A stretch of DNA of 64,000 nucleotides. Source: Sorghum bicolor (lineage: Eukaryota; Streptophyta; Magnoliopsida; Poales; Poaceae). The translations under genes were made by a program, and so were the position numbers. The DNA is taken from contig NC_012878.2 in the NCBI RefSeq assembly GCF_000003195.3, positions 50,879,129 to 50,943,128 on the forward strand. Direction: 5' to 3'. Below the pieces are notes generated by a model that was not told the DNA's origin, did no database searches, and worked only from the letters and a program-made list of their open reading frames with translations. This document shows positions 1-11,161 of the stretch, one piece after another (the first letter of the stretch is position 1; each line of letters opens with the position of its first letter).

Positions 1-212
1 ATTATTGACAAAAGATCAGCACCATCAAAATCTAACAACTTTTTTCCTCAAATGACACAAGAGAGCAGCGTGTCATTTCATTAAGATAGAAAAAAGACAA
101 GAGAGAGGGCATAGAACCTACTCCAAGAAAGACAAAAGTGAACTCCACTGGAAATAAGCTTATGTGGCTTCTGAACATCATCGTTGTGACACCCAGATAT
201 AGTATTCAGGCC

Positions 213-447
213 TCAACATTCAAATGTTGTTGATAAGCACTCTTCAACCATGTCCAGTAGGTTTGAGTTTTCCAATGCAGCCGCAACACGTTCTTTGTCG
301 TTCAGTTCCTTATTTACTGCAATAAAGAATTAATTTATATGCTGAGATATTTAGCCAAGCGATAGATATGGTAACTACTGCAGAAGCTGTAGAACATATA
401 CCAGCAGCTTCAGTTGCATGTGATCCAGGGGTAACCCTTATGTCCAC
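213..447 (-). pseudogene. Last two exons of a MIP18/AE7-type (DUF59) gene
   Basis: Two exons can be read on the minus strand. Positions 447-402 encode VDIRVTPGSHATEAA and end in G before a GTATATG donor. Positions 316-213 continue in frame as [19 protein letters not shown] and then [15 protein letters not shown] before TGA. Acceptor AGs precede both exons. This is the conserved C-terminus of MIP18/FAM96B/AE7 proteins, members of the cytosolic iron-sulfur assembly machinery that deliver Fe-S clusters to nuclear and cytosolic proteins. I searched upstream to about position 2040 and found no exon for the preceding conserved segment (the CSMATxIGL region). The piece is therefore probably a gene fragment, or a gene whose 5' part is replaced or heavily diverged. 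The GC-rich block at 1368-2040 could be its original first exon, but its reading frames do not match the family. Confidence 0.62.
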
Positions 448-502
448 CTGCAAAAGCTAAGATTCAGATGGTTGACTAAATTTTCTCAGGACATAACAAA
501 TA

Positions 503-507
503 ACACA

Positions 508-540
<33 letters not shown>
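503..540. repeat. (AC)n(AG)n compound microsatellite
   Basis: A run of AC dinucleotides passes directly into AG dinucleotides. It lies upstream of the MIP18-type exons on their coding strand. Confidence 0.95.
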
Positions 541-1367
541 CTCACATACAACAAAGAAACAATATCCCTAACATGTTGATGACTAAAAAAAGAGAGATTC
601 CATATCTGACTTATTAGATTGTATTCCCACCAGTAAAAATCAAATATATTCTTATGAAATGTACAACATATATGTACAGGGGCTACTAATTCTCTAACCA
701 TTTCAGTGACCAAGTTTTATGTGCAACAAAGGTATAATCATTTTTGTAATTCAATCTGATAAACAGACATTTGAGGCCCAGGTACCACCTCTGAAAAAGT
801 AGTTAGCAACAATACAATCCCTAATGATAGCAGTACGCTGACATAAATGACATGCCTATCATAGATTTCTTGAACTTCCTAAACAGGGGGAAGTGTGTGT
901 GAGTACTGAATAATTTTAGACTGACATCTTAGTTAACTGCCCATTGACTGACAACATGATGTATTGTTCAAAATATGAATAAAGAAATGCGCTCAAACCA
1001 CAAAAGGTTAAGGAAGTTTGACATATCAAATTCTAACACGTTCTTATGTTTTTATTTTTCTAAACGAACCAAGCAGGAGAGACTTTCTTATGTTTCTGAT
1101 GAATAGGAGGGTAGCAAAGACAGTACAAATGTACAATGTTTTCAGTTCAAACTGGTAACTGAAAGAAGGAATCATCAATAATACAGAGACTATTGAGAAC
1201 TGACTATCAATGAAATCGTCTGATGGGTTATATCCACTTAGATTCAGAACTGAACAAGGGCACTAGAAAAGGGGAAACATCCTAAGCACATGGGAACAAC
1301 AGCAACAAACCTACTAAAAGTAATTTTTTTATTAATTCAACTAGACTGACCATATCTCCTAGGCAAC
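541..1367. other. AT-rich stretch with no recognisable gene
   Basis: Short open frames only. I found no domain, repeat boundary or convincing splice-bounded exon. If the MIP18-type fragment were part of a live gene, this would be intron. Confidence 0.5.
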
Positions 1368-2040
1368 TCAATCAACTAGAATAAAATAGGTGAAATTGGA
1401 GGGGTAAAGAGTCGTCATGGCATACATGGTTGTAGAGCAGGCGGAACCAGTGACAGCAGTGACACTGTGGATGCCCAACCCCATGGAGGCGTCGAGGCCC
1501 TCCATCAGCGCCATCACCTCCAGAATCATGCGGCCGCCCACAAAGCGCTCCACCGGCTTCTGTATCCTAAGCACCACCCCACCCTGCGTCCTGCAGACAG
1601 CCACCGCGAGCACGGCGACTCTAGGATCCCAGTTCCACGGGCCCACGACATCCCTGCTTACCGGAGCGTTGGAGCAAGCTTGGCGATATACAACGCAACA
1701 GCGGATGCTGGTGTGAGCAACGAGGAGGAGGATGGAAAGCAGGAGGCCTTGGAGCAGCGGTGGATCTCCTCCTGCACAAGCAAATGGAGCTCCGACTCGC
1801 GAGCTCAAGCGGCAGAAGCGGAGGGGACACAGCAAGGGGCGACCTCGATCTATGCTGATGGGTGATGCGAGCCGAGTGCAAGCTCGAGATGCGCTGGAAG
1901 GGCCATGGCCGGGTCGGAGGAGAGGGAGCGGTCGCGGCAAGCTTCGCAGCAGACTCTAGCGGCGGCAGGGGGACGGCAGCGGATTGAGAGCGTCCGTGCG
2001 TTTCGGAGACAGAGAGAGGAGAGTGGAGACGAGGAATACA
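1368..2040 (-). other. GC-rich block resembling a 5' UTR / first exon, function unknown
   Basis: GC content rises sharply. On the minus strand a CT-rich leader (about 2040-1960) precedes overlapping open frames of 190 and 86 codons. The first ATG in the leader (about 1905) opens only an 18-codon frame. Plus-strand frames of up to 132 codons also exist, so the open frames may only reflect base composition. I recognise no family in any frame. It may be the promoter-proximal part of the gene whose 3' end is at 213-447, or of a non-coding transcript. Confidence 0.3.
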
Positions 2041-2113
2041 GACCGTCGTGGATTAGTATATCTTAGTAATTTGATTTTATTTATTTATTTAATAACTGAA
2101 AAGTATAAAATAT

Positions 2114-2513
2114 GGCCTTGTGTAGTTCCTTAAGTATTTTGCAAAAAATCTAAAAACCCAAAACCTTGAGCAGTCCACTAAAATTCTAACACCAAATTTT
2201 TTTGATGTTTGTGTTTACTTTCCAAAAATTTTTGCAAAATTTTTCAGATTCCCTGTCACATCGAGTCTTGCGGCACATGTATAGAGCATTAAATATAGAT
2301 AAAAAATAAGTAATTGCACAGTTTATATGTAATTTGTGAGACGACTCTTTTTAGCCTAATTATTCCATTATTGACAATATTTGTCAAATACAAACAAAAG
2401 TGCCACAGTGTCCATTTTGCAAAAAAAAAAAAAAAAAAACTGGAACTAAACGGCCTTAATGTCCATATTTAATTTTGCATTCGGCCCAAAATATTTTGGA
2501 ACTAAACAAGGCC
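2114..2513. mobile_element. Tourist-like MITE (GGCCTTGTTTAG family), composite copy
   Basis: It begins GGCCTTGTGTAGTTCC and ends GGAACTAAACAAGGCC. Both sides are flanked by TAT, a 3-bp target duplication. The interior has the family hallmark (CACATCGA, GCATTAAATATAGA, ACAGTTTA). A second right-end-like motif (ACTAAACGGCC) about 65 bp before the true end suggests one copy nested in, or fused with, another. An A-run of about 19 lies near 2420. Confidence 0.75.
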
Positions 2514-2529
2514 TATATATACTAACTCC

Positions 2530-3030
2530 ATCCATAAAACAGTATACAGTATACTAAGTCCATATATAAAAAAAGAATATGATTATAAAATACATGTCAG
2601 TCAAACAAACTCAAGATTATTCAAATTTATTGTAAATAATATTAATATTTATGTTTCCAAATAAATTTATTATAAAAATATACTCTATCCGTAAAAAAAA
2701 TACAATTTCAATTTTCATAAAATCAAACTATTTAGACTTTGACTAAATTAATATAGAAAAGTTCAAGAATTTTCCTAGGACACCATGTTGCGTCTCATAG
2801 ACTTATAGAATTAAACAATATTGAAATTATTTACACGCTTGTGATATGCACTTTGGAGAAATGATGGACATGAATTAAGTTCAATATAATACTCACTTTA
2901 TAAGATTTATAACTTGTTGAGTTCATTAATATAATAGTCATATGTGTCTCATAGAAAGATTCAATATTGAGATTATTTTTCAGACACGTTGTATTATCTA
3001 TGTCACAGGCACTAATATTTGCATATATAT
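2530..3030. other. AT-rich DNA, possible Stowaway-type relic
   Basis: Motifs such as CTCCATCCATAAAA (2526) and CTCTATCCGTAAAAAA (2685), followed by TTTAGACTTTGACTAA, resemble degraded Stowaway/mariner MITE ends. No paired ends or target duplication could be fixed. Nothing else is seen. Confidence 0.3.
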
Positions 3031-3040
3031 TCTTGAACTT

Positions 3041-3151
3041 GTGTACAGGATGGTATGAAGATACGGCGGAATTTATTCATAAATTCATTAATGCAAAAAA
3101 AATGGATATAAGAAATTTTTTCTTGTTGATATAAAATATTATCTTAGTTGG
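3041..3151 (+). repeat. Direct repeat, copy 1 (partner at 4111-4225)
   Basis: This segment (ACAGGATGGTATGAAGAT...) recurs about 1.07 kb downstream as ACAGGATGGTACGGAGAT... with scattered substitutions and small indels. In the downstream copy one frame reads through as MRRNLFVDLLAHERNGYRKF. Copy 1 has the corresponding frame broken. It looks like a duplicated, decayed coding fragment, perhaps carried by the Helitron whose end is at 4379. Confidence 0.6.
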
Positions 3152-3177
3152 TAAAAAATATTATCTTTTAGGTCACT

Positions 3178-3483
3178 ATGGATAGTCCAGATCCGAAGGT
3201 TTCAGAAGATATTGTACAATCAGAAAAATCCGGTAAGTCTACAGATGATTCTGAATGGTTACAACAAAGCATGGGTATAGAACTTTTGCACGAAGTTCTA
3301 CCAGATGACCAGAGTTTAAGCATTGATGTGGCCCATAAAGAACAAACCCTATCAACTTCTCTTGTAGATACAATGGGAGAAAATAAACTTTTGGAAAACA
3401 AAATATTACAAAATAAACCCAAAAAGTCTATGTCCTCGCCGATTGGCCCAGAAAGTATTGTTATTTTCTCTTTGATGGTTTAA
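3178..3483 (+). CDS. Hypothetical 101-codon ORF inside probable Helitron DNA
   Basis: The open frame starts MDSPDPKVSEDIVQSEKSGK and is acidic and Ser-rich at the N-terminus. It follows directly on direct-repeat copy 1. No family is recognised and no TATA box or splice support is visible. A further fragment (EEWCKDTPTLMYANTLLDL, about 3680-3740) lies downstream in another frame. The likeliest reading is captured or decayed gene pieces rather than a live gene. Confidence 0.25.
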   Translation: MDSPDPKVSEDIVQSEKSGKSTDDSEWLQQSMGIELLHEVLPDDQSLSIDVAHKEQTLSTSLVDTMGENKLLENKILQNKPKKSMSSPIGPESIVIFSLMV

Positions 3484-4110
3484 CTTAGAGAGACCATCTA
3501 TCGTTGTATACTTTAATCCTATATAAGTATGTTGTCTTTTTTAGATTATGTTCATACTGAAACCGATATAGAAATAAGTATGTTTGTAGTTTTTTTGTCA
3601 TGGCTATCCTTCCGAAAATATATGCTTTATGTTTTCGATAGGCGGGAAAAATGCTTATCATGATTGAATTTAGACCTGTTGAAGAGTGGTGTAAAGACAC
3701 ACCAACGCTTATGTATGCAAATACACTCTTGGATTTAGCTACAACTACACGGCCGCAGTAAATAAACATATTCTTGGATGGGATGAGGATGTTTTCAAAT
3801 GGAAATTTAAACGGGCAGAAAACATTGCAGAGGGCATAGATGGGTAACTAACTCAAAATCACCGTCGCTTACAATAACAACTACCTATGATTTAACTATT
3901 TCTATATATTGTTGATCGTGAATCTTGATACAGGTACTTAAGTAGATTTCTCATCCTACAGTATATGTCTACGTAGAATAAACCACAAGCCACACACATT
4001 TATACCGTGAGTATAACACTTGTCTAAGTTTTTGTGGAAGTTTTTTCACAAAAACGTAGTATTACCCATGCGACACACAATAAAATTTACATATATATAT
4101 ATATACTCAA

Positions 4111-4225
4111 ATGTGTGACAGGATGGTACGGAGATGCGGCGGAACTTATTTGTGGATTTACTAGCGCACGAAAGAAATGGATATCGAAAATTTCTTCCTG
4201 CTAATATTAAACATTATCTTGGTCG
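4111..4225 (+). repeat. Direct repeat, copy 2 (partner at 3041-3151)
   Basis: Second copy of the segment at 3041-3151. It keeps a continuous frame containing RKFLPANIKHYLGRI and lies 120 bp inside the Helitron 3' end. Confidence 0.6.
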
Positions 4226-4342
4226 TATCACGGAAAGGTCTATAAAGTATAATTTGTGAGACTAACTTTATAGTTGGTATTTAAGTTTTATTATAATATT
4301 ATTATCTTATTGTACGATCCGTGTATTTTAAATAAAAAATAT

Positions 4343-4379
4343 TAGCTATCCCGTAGCAACGCACGGGCACGCTACCTAG
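4343..4379 (+). mobile_element. Helitron 3' terminus
   Basis: CCCGTAGCAACGCACGGG (4350-4367) folds into a 5-bp stem (CCCGT/ACGGG). Eight bases later comes the terminal CTAG (4376-4379), followed by T, as expected for a Helitron inserted between A and T. Grass Helitrons commonly end in this hairpin-CTAG arrangement. The 5' end (TC...) could not be placed. The element probably includes the repeats and ORF fragments from about 3.0 kb onward and lacks any visible Rep/helicase, so it would be non-autonomous. Confidence 0.72.
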
Positions 4380-4423
4380 TCCAAAAGTAAAGAGCGAGGG
4401 AGGTGGGATGGAAAGCTACTAAA

Positions 4424-4526
4424 TTTAGAGAGCATTTACAAAGTCTGTTGGAGACGTTTTTCCTTCAATAATAACTAAATTTACTTTTACAAAATGATTT
4501 GGCTAATCTCTTGAAGATGCTCTAAA
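4424..4526. mobile_element. Small inverted-repeat element (probable MITE)
   Basis: The left end TTTAGAGAGCATTTAC and the right end, reversed as TTTTAGAGCATCTTCAAGAG, form imperfect inverted repeats around about 100 bp. The target duplication is unclear. Confidence 0.35.
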
Positions 4527-4570
4527 ACGATGGAACTGACACCGTCGTTTTTGTTGGATGCATTTACTTG

Positions 4571-4804
4571 GGACTTGTTTAGTTCACCCTAAAAACCAAA
4601 AACATTTTAAGATTCTTCGTCACATCAAATTTTGCGGCACATGTATGGAACATTAAATATAGACGAAAATAAAAACTAATTGCACAGTAAATCATTAGAT
4701 GAATCTTTTAAACCTAGTTACTTTATGATTGCACAATGTTTATCAAATAAAAATGAAAGTGTTACAGTCGAGAAACTAAAAAGTTTTCGGAACTAAAGAA
4801 AACC
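4571..4804. mobile_element. Diverged Tourist-like MITE (GGCCTTGTTTAG family)
   Basis: It starts GGACTTGTTTAGTTCACC and ends GGAACTAAAGAAAACC, with the family interior (CACATCAAATTTTGCGGCAC, ATTAAATATAGACG). Mutated termini and an unclear TSD indicate an older copy. Confidence 0.65.
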
Positions 4805-5520
4805 TTTTGGTTCATGCTGTGTTGTTGATGCCAACCAGGAGTTCGAGACGGCCCATTCCTGATGCTTGATGCTGAACGCGTTCCAGCAGCACTGCAGTAG
4901 TTGGGCCAGCCACGACGACGTCCAGTATACCCAGCGCCGTCCCACAGCGGCCGGCCACACGGCCTGCACGGTGGCCGTCTCCGGCCACAGCTCGAGTCTC
5001 GAAGAACGCTCGCATATGCCGCTCCACGACGCGCGCACCTAAAGCCTCGCCGTCCATGGACACGGTGCCGAGCTGCTCTGCTCCCCCTCCTACGAGTTGG
5101 CTCAGCACGAACGTCCCGGCTTCGTGGGTGAGATGCCAAATCCCAGGGTGAAACAGGTGTAGCCGTTTGATCATGCTTGGACGGTGGATATGGCAGTGAA
5201 ACTGAATCTGCGTCCCCGGCTCCCCGCGACTGCCTCCGGCCTCCGCGCCGTCCGGCCGCTGCCCTCCCCCACGGGGGCCACGGCCGCCGCAACGCGACTC
5301 CCTCCGCGCCGCTCAGAGCACCGTCCACCCTAACCGACGCCTGGCCGCCGCGCTAAGCGCCGCCTGGTCGCCTCCCTCCGCGCCACCTGGAGCGCCGTCC
5401 GCCCTAAGCGACGCCCGGCCCACGGAGCGCCGTCCAACTGCCGTAGTCCGCCGCGACGGCCCCCATCCAAAGCACAGGCGGAGGAACGCCTTCCAGGCGC
5501 AAGGTGAGGCCCACGTCATT
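4805..5520. other. GC-rich block with long open frames on both strands, unidentified
   Basis: Minus-strand frames of 188 and 120 codons (4762-5328 and 4812-5174) and several plus-strand frames overlap. High GC makes stop-free frames likely by chance. The 120-codon frame (starting MIKRLHLFHPGIWHLTHEAG) has the most protein-like composition, but I do not recognise it. A repeat of the type GGAGCGCCGTCC/GACGCCTGGCCG occurs at about 5310-5430. It may be a degraded exon of a lost gene. Confidence 0.25.
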
Positions 5521-5689
5521 TCTGGGATTTAGGAGGAATTGAATACAAGTTTCTTCTCAATTTTTTTTAAAAGAGGGAAAACCTCTGCTTTTGAGAAAGC
5601 AAACAGTTTGGGTACATACTGGGGTAGCCAGTGACAAACAAAGCACAAAAGAAACAAAGAGCAGACCGAAAACAGTCTGGACACTCTAC

Positions 5690-8536
5690 TCAAATCTCAT
5701 GAACATCAGTTGGCATCGTCGCGTTCGTCTTGAAGCTTCGCATCCAACAAACCACCTTGTCCTTCACTTGAGACATCCTCCATCTGTCGTCTTCCTTAAG
5801 CAGAATCATCCACTTCTGTAACAAGGATAAAGCACCATACACTGCATCAGATGGCATATTAGGGAATACTTTTTCAATAGCCATCTTATTTCTAGTCACC
5901 CAAAGTGTCCAGACAAAGCCGGCAAACACAAACATGGTAAGCCGAGATGGTAAAGGACCAGGCACTGACTCCAAGTCAAACGCCTCTCTTAAGATTGCCC
6001 AAAGCATTCTTGCCAAGGGACAATCAAAGAAGAGGTGATTAACACTCTCAAAAACATTACACACACAACATTTACCATCCCCTTTCCAACCTTGTTTGAT
6101 CAAAGAAAGGCCAACTTGCAATTTGTTATTGAAAATTTGCCAAAGGAAAAATTTTATCTTTAACGGGATTTTGCACTTCCAGATTATGCCAGCTACCCTA
6201 CTAGGCATGCCTCTGTTGGACAAGAATCTATAAAGGGATTTGGTTGTGAAAGATTTAGATTTATCCAGAGCCCAGAACACAGCGTCAGGACTGTCACTTA
6301 TCGAAATATGTTGCAACTCATCATAAAGCCCTATCCATCTCTCGAACTCCTCGCTAGAGAGAGCTCTATGGAAGTCTATAAACCAATCCTGATCAACCCA
6401 ACAATCAGAAACAGTGCTGTAAGGATCTCTCACCATTCTGTAAAGATCATCATACTGAATCTTAAGTGGAACCTCCCTCAGCCAACAATCTTGCCAGAAC
6501 AGACAGTTCCTACCATTCCCCACTCTAAAAGTTGCCCCCCATTTAAACTGATGCTTAATTTTATGCAAACCTTGCCAAAACTGGGAACACCCTTTGCTCT
6601 TGGAAGAAAAGAAGTTAACCCCTACCATGTATTTAGCTTTTAGGAGTTTAAACCACAAGGCATCTGGCTCTTGCAGAATCTTCCAAATCCATTTAACTAG
6701 CAAACAATCATTCATCAATCTAGTATTAATAATTCCCAAACCCCCCAAATCTTTTGGTCTGGATACCATATCCCATTTAGCCATGTGATATCTGAACTTG
6801 TCTTCGGACCCTTGCCACAGAAAGTTAGCCCTGATACTATCCATGTTTTTATGCACCCCATCTTGTAACCAATAAAACCCCATGCAATATAAGGGAATAC
6901 TACTGAGACAAGAATTAGTAAGGATTTGTCTCCCCCCAGAAGTCAGGTGTTTACCCTTCCAAGGTTCAAGTCTCTTGATCAACTTTTGGGCTAAGAAGAA
7001 AAAGGCTTTAATATTCAAATGCTTGTGGCTTATAGGAATGCCTAGATATTTCATAGGCATCTCTCCCAACACACAGTTCAACATGTTAGCTAAACGTTTA
7101 TTTCTCCTCTTAGTGAACCCCAAAGACATAGACTTCGCTCTTATGATAATTAATCTTAAGCCTCGTAAGCCACTCAAAGCAATAAAGGATCAGTTTAAGA
7201 TTCCTGATAGATTGATCAGACCCATCAATCATTATAACTGTGTCATCCGCATACTGGATATGTGAAATCCCCCTTGGCAAGAGATGGTTCAGAACCCCTT
7301 TCAAGTGTCCCTTGTCAACAGCTTTTCTGAGAAACACCCCCAAGACATCTGCAACAAGGTTGAACAACAAAGGAGACAAAGGATCTCCCTGTCTTAAACC
7401 TCTAAAGTTTTTAAAATAAGAACTTCTCTCTCCATTCACATTGATACAAACCTGACCACCCCTCACTGTGCTCATAACCCAATTAACCCACTGAGAAGGG
7501 AAATCTCTCCTAATCATAACTTTTTCTAGAAAATCCCATCTAACACGATCATAAGCTTTTTCAAAATCAATTTTTAGGATTAGCCCTTTCTGTTTTGAAG
7601 TATAAAGCTCGTGAATTACTTCATGTAGGACCACCACACCCTCCAAAATATTTCTCCCTCTAACAAAACCAGATTGGTTCTCTCCAATCACCCTCTGAGC
7701 CACACTACTTAATCGATTAGTCAAGACTTTCGTAAAGCATTTATAATCCACATTCAGGAGACAAATTGGTCTATATTGTTTAATACTATTAGCCTCCTGA
7801 ACTTTAGGAATAAGTGTGATAACTCCAAAATTCAATCTCTTTATGTCAAGGCGACCTTCCCAAAAGTCAAAAACATATCAAGCATATCTTTTTTAATCAT
7901 GTCCCAAAATTTTTGAAAAAAGACAACACTAAACCCATTAGGCCCTAGAGCTGAATTGGTCTTCATCTCCATCACAACTCCCTTGACTTCTTCCTCCCCA
8001 AACGGCTTGATGAGGTCCTCCTTTTCTGAATCCCTAAGTTTCATATCTAAAGGCCAAAAGGTACCTCTTAAATCAATATCATAATCTCCACTGGGACCAA
8101 AAAGAGTTTTGTAAAAATCAACAATGTGTTCAGTGATCTCCTTCTGACCCCTAATCTCTCCAGCCTCAGAGTCAAGGAAAGAAATCATATTTTTCCTCCT
8201 TCTACCATTAGCAAATTGATGGAAGAAGTGTGTGTTAGCATCTCCTTCTAGCAACCACTTATTCCCTACCCTCTGTTTCCAGTAGATTTCCTCAGATCTA
8301 TTTGATCTCTCCAGATTATCTTCTACTTCAATTCTTTCCTCCCACTCCTGGGAAGTCAAAAGCCTAAATTCAGCTATATGATCCAAATCTTTAATTCTTT
8401 GCATCATGGCCTCTTTTTCTCTCTTCTGAATCCCAATCAACTGTAAATTCCAACCCCTTAGGTATTTCCTCATGGATTGGAGGCAACCATGCCACCTATC
8501 CAAGGAGTAGGTTTGCCTAGTGATAAAAAACCCCAC
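5690..8536 (-). pseudogene. LINE ORF2 reverse transcriptase and zf-RVT region (three frames)
   Basis: The frames 8536-7841, 7835-7110 and 7177-5690 together give the RT palm. Visible motifs are NKWLLEGDANTHFFH, LIPKVQ with [41 protein letters not shown] and the catalytic IQYADDTVIM. A C-terminal zinc-binding zf-RVT segment follows (FLWQIFNNKLQ, CCVCNVFESVNHLFFDCPLA). The pieces are collinear with plant L1 ORF2, and two frameshifts separate them. Confidence 0.85.
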
Positions 8537-9321
8537 CTTTCTCGAACCATACTAGAGAAACCCTCCCTCTGCAACCATTGTTCATCAAAATAAAAATAAC
8601 GAGGTCTGGTCTCCCCTTGTTCCCCAGTATTGAGAATAATAGGGCAATGATCTGAACCTATTCTTGCCTTAGTCCATGCAAAGCAAGTTGGGTAAAAATT
8701 TTCCCAGCTGGTAGTCGAGAGAACCCTATCTAACTTCACTAAAGTTGGATTTTTTTGTTTGTTAGACCAAGTAAAACGATTACCAGAACAAAAGATTTCT
8801 CTCAACTGAAAACTACCAATGAAATCATTGAAGAGGTCCATTAATCTTTGGTCCCCAGCACCCTGATTCCTCTCCCTGTTATTCCTAATCAGATTGAAGT
8901 CTCCTCCCAATAAAATTGGCAAATCAATATTAGAACAAAAACAACCTAATTCCTAAATGAAGATAACTGAGAATTCATGATGTGCAGGTCCATATACATT
9001 AATGATCCAAAATCTATGATTTGAAATTCTATTTCTGACTAAAGCCCCCATGAAAAAGCTCTCATAGATTGATTCCTCAATCTCAAGGCTCTCAGAATTA
9101 ACCCCTAAAATCATCCCCCCTGAATGACCTTTAGAAGGAGTCCAGAGCCAGGAAAAGGGATGAGCTCCTGCTAAATCTTTTAAATCCCCATCATCAAAAT
9201 CCCTTTTGATAGTTTCCTGTAGAGCCACAATCTCCAAATTATCAGAAAGAATATGTTTCCTGACCAGAGATCTTCTATAAGACGTTCCTAGTCCTCTAAC
9301 ATTCCAAAACATGAATTTCAT
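8470..9321 (-). pseudogene. LINE ORF2 endonuclease domain (two frames)
   Basis: It begins MKFMFWNVRGLG, the canonical start of plant L1 ORF2 endonuclease, followed by the ALQET motif with the catalytic Glu and by INVYGP. After a frame break near 8940 it continues with LLGGDFNLIR (catalytic Asp/Asn pair) and SDHCPI (catalytic His). The enzyme would nick target DNA to prime reverse transcription. The break makes this copy non-functional. Confidence 0.85.
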
Positions 9322-9545
9322 GATTGAGATTCAACAGGTAAGTCACCCAGAGATGCCCCTGAATCAGCTCTGACTTCCCTCCCCTTAAGGAAAGTAGAGG
9401 CAGATTCCCTATTAATGTTTGATATCACCCCCATGGCGAGATCAGACTCATCTTCCTCAGTTTGAGGAGCTGTTTTCTGTTTTAGTTTCTCTAAATAGTT
9501 TTTGCAATTCTTCTCAAAATTTTTATGCTGCCATATGCAAGTTAT

Positions 9546-10749
9546 AACCAGTAAATAGATGTAGGATGAGCAAACATGCTATGCTATTAGATGAAAGTTT
9601 CCCTTATTGCTTCTTCTTTGCTAATAATGTACGAACAATCATGGTTTGAAGTTTGGGACACTACAGCAGAAGATTTGTACCTTCAAATCGAGTTCATGAG
9701 ATTTCCTCTTTGGCCATCCTGTATTATTTTCTCTGCCTTCAAAATACTACTCTATTTAGTGGGATTGTGCAGACATTAGTTCCTTCAGTTTCATAATGAT
9801 TAAATGTTCATCCATTTTAGTCAGACTCCATGCAATTGTGCATATGTAGTGGCCAGGCTGGCTCATATGAGTTTCGGATTTTAGTAGGCCAATGTGATGT
9901 GGTTCTAAAATCTGGGTGTTGTATAGAGCTCAAAAGAACCTATAAAATATAGAAACGTAGATATGGTGGCAATTGGAAGCACAGGCGTCTGGTTCTATAA
10001 TATAATTTTTTTTTCTGTATTTTTGTAATTGGTACTGATGAGAAATCAACTTAACAGAATCGAGATGGGAATATCATAGACCGCAAGGATATCATAGTTT
10101 GCCTCTGTAATTAGTACTGATAAGAAAGCACAGGAGTGGTGCCTGGAGGACAGAGGGTGGTTCGAGATGCTGCTGGGACGCTGTAGAGTAGTGAAGTTGG
10201 ACTGCCGCCGTACACGATTGAGGAGATCGGTGTCCAAGAGCACCGTCAATCCACGATCAAAGCCCTTGCTTGTTTCATCTTTTTTGAGGTAAGACATTAC
10301 TCTCAAGCTTTCTTTGTGTGACAACACTACTCTCAGCTTTGCTTGCTTCGTCCTGTGTACAACATTTTAAGTTTGCCTCTGTTTGTGCATTGCTATGGTT
10401 GGCAAAAATAATTGGTTCACATGTACCAAGCAAAACAGCAGTTGGCACCAGCAGATTGTTCGTATCCATTTGCACAAGTTGCTGTCTCAAAAAATCGCTC
10501 ATGTACTGTTTACTGTTGCAACAATTTCTAAGTTTCCATAATCCGGACTTTGTCAAGATTAAGCCGCAGCTTTCGTGCGCCAGCTCGCCTAGGCGGCCCA
10601 GGAAGAGCATGGAGATGGATCTGTAGCATCGGCTCAAGGATCGCCAAGCGTGGTGTACCCTGAGAAGAAGATTTTCGTCGGGGGGATGGCGCTGCGTGGA
10701 TCCACGAAGCTGATCTCGAAGATCTTCCCCGAGGACTGCTGCTCTTCGC
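9546..10749. other. Unassigned DNA between two head-to-head LINEs
   Basis: It contains short frames only. A segment near 10660-10730 reads VYPEKKIFVGGMALRGSTK on the plus strand, reminiscent of an RNP-type motif, but no domain around it supports this. A short near-repeat (ATTGGTACTGATGAGAAA / ATTAGTACTGATAAGAAA) occurs at about 10030 and 10110. Part of this may be the 5' UTR of the downstream LINE. Confidence 0.35.
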
Positions 10750-11161
10750 GGTAGTCTTTGGATGCGCTGGGTGCCAGGAGTCTTGGTAAGAACATCCCCC
10801 TTTCTTCCCTCTCTGCCTTCTTAATCTCTCTCGCCGGCATGGAGCTTTCCTGTCTAGGCCTACGTCCTGGCTTGGGGGTGCAACAGGTTATCAAACAAAG
10901 GTTTGGTACTCCTGTCTCGCCTATCTCCAAGCATTTCTCCTTCTTCCTTGTTGCTTCCTTTGGCCGCTGCAAGTTTAAGCTTTCTCTTGCAATGGTTGGT
11001 GCGCTGCTCCAAGCCACAATTGGTGGTTTGGCTTTAGACTTCGATGTCCTGCAACTTGATGATCGTGTCTTCCGATTTTCGGGTGCTTCCAAGCTGGTGG
11101 GTTTTCATATTGTTAAGCTCAGAGCTTTTGAATGCTCGGAGTATAAGATTTTCTTCCATTT

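Larger units (their letters stand above)
5561..9545 (-). mobile_element. L1-type LINE, 5'-truncated and frameshifted
   Basis: Read on the minus strand, a non-LTR retrotransposon runs from the tail of ORF1 (about 9545-9330) through an APE-type endonuclease (9321-8470), reverse transcriptase (8536-5690) and a C-terminal zinc-binding zf-RVT domain. It ends in an A-tract (T-run 5561-5568 on the plus strand). ORF2 is broken by several frameshifts (near 8940, 8500, 7840 and 7150). No clear target duplication was found. Its start lies within an otherwise featureless stretch. Confidence 0.88.

Noticed and set aside
4762..5328. 188-codon minus-strand ORF in GC-rich DNA
   Set aside because: Arg/Gly/Pro-rich, with competing frames on both strands. 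No domain, splice signal or promoter supports it.
10540..10560. GACTTTGTC shared with the flank of the LINE poly(A) end (about 18750) as a target duplication
   Set aside because: It is not directly adjacent to the poly(A) tail and is only nine bases long; it could be chance.
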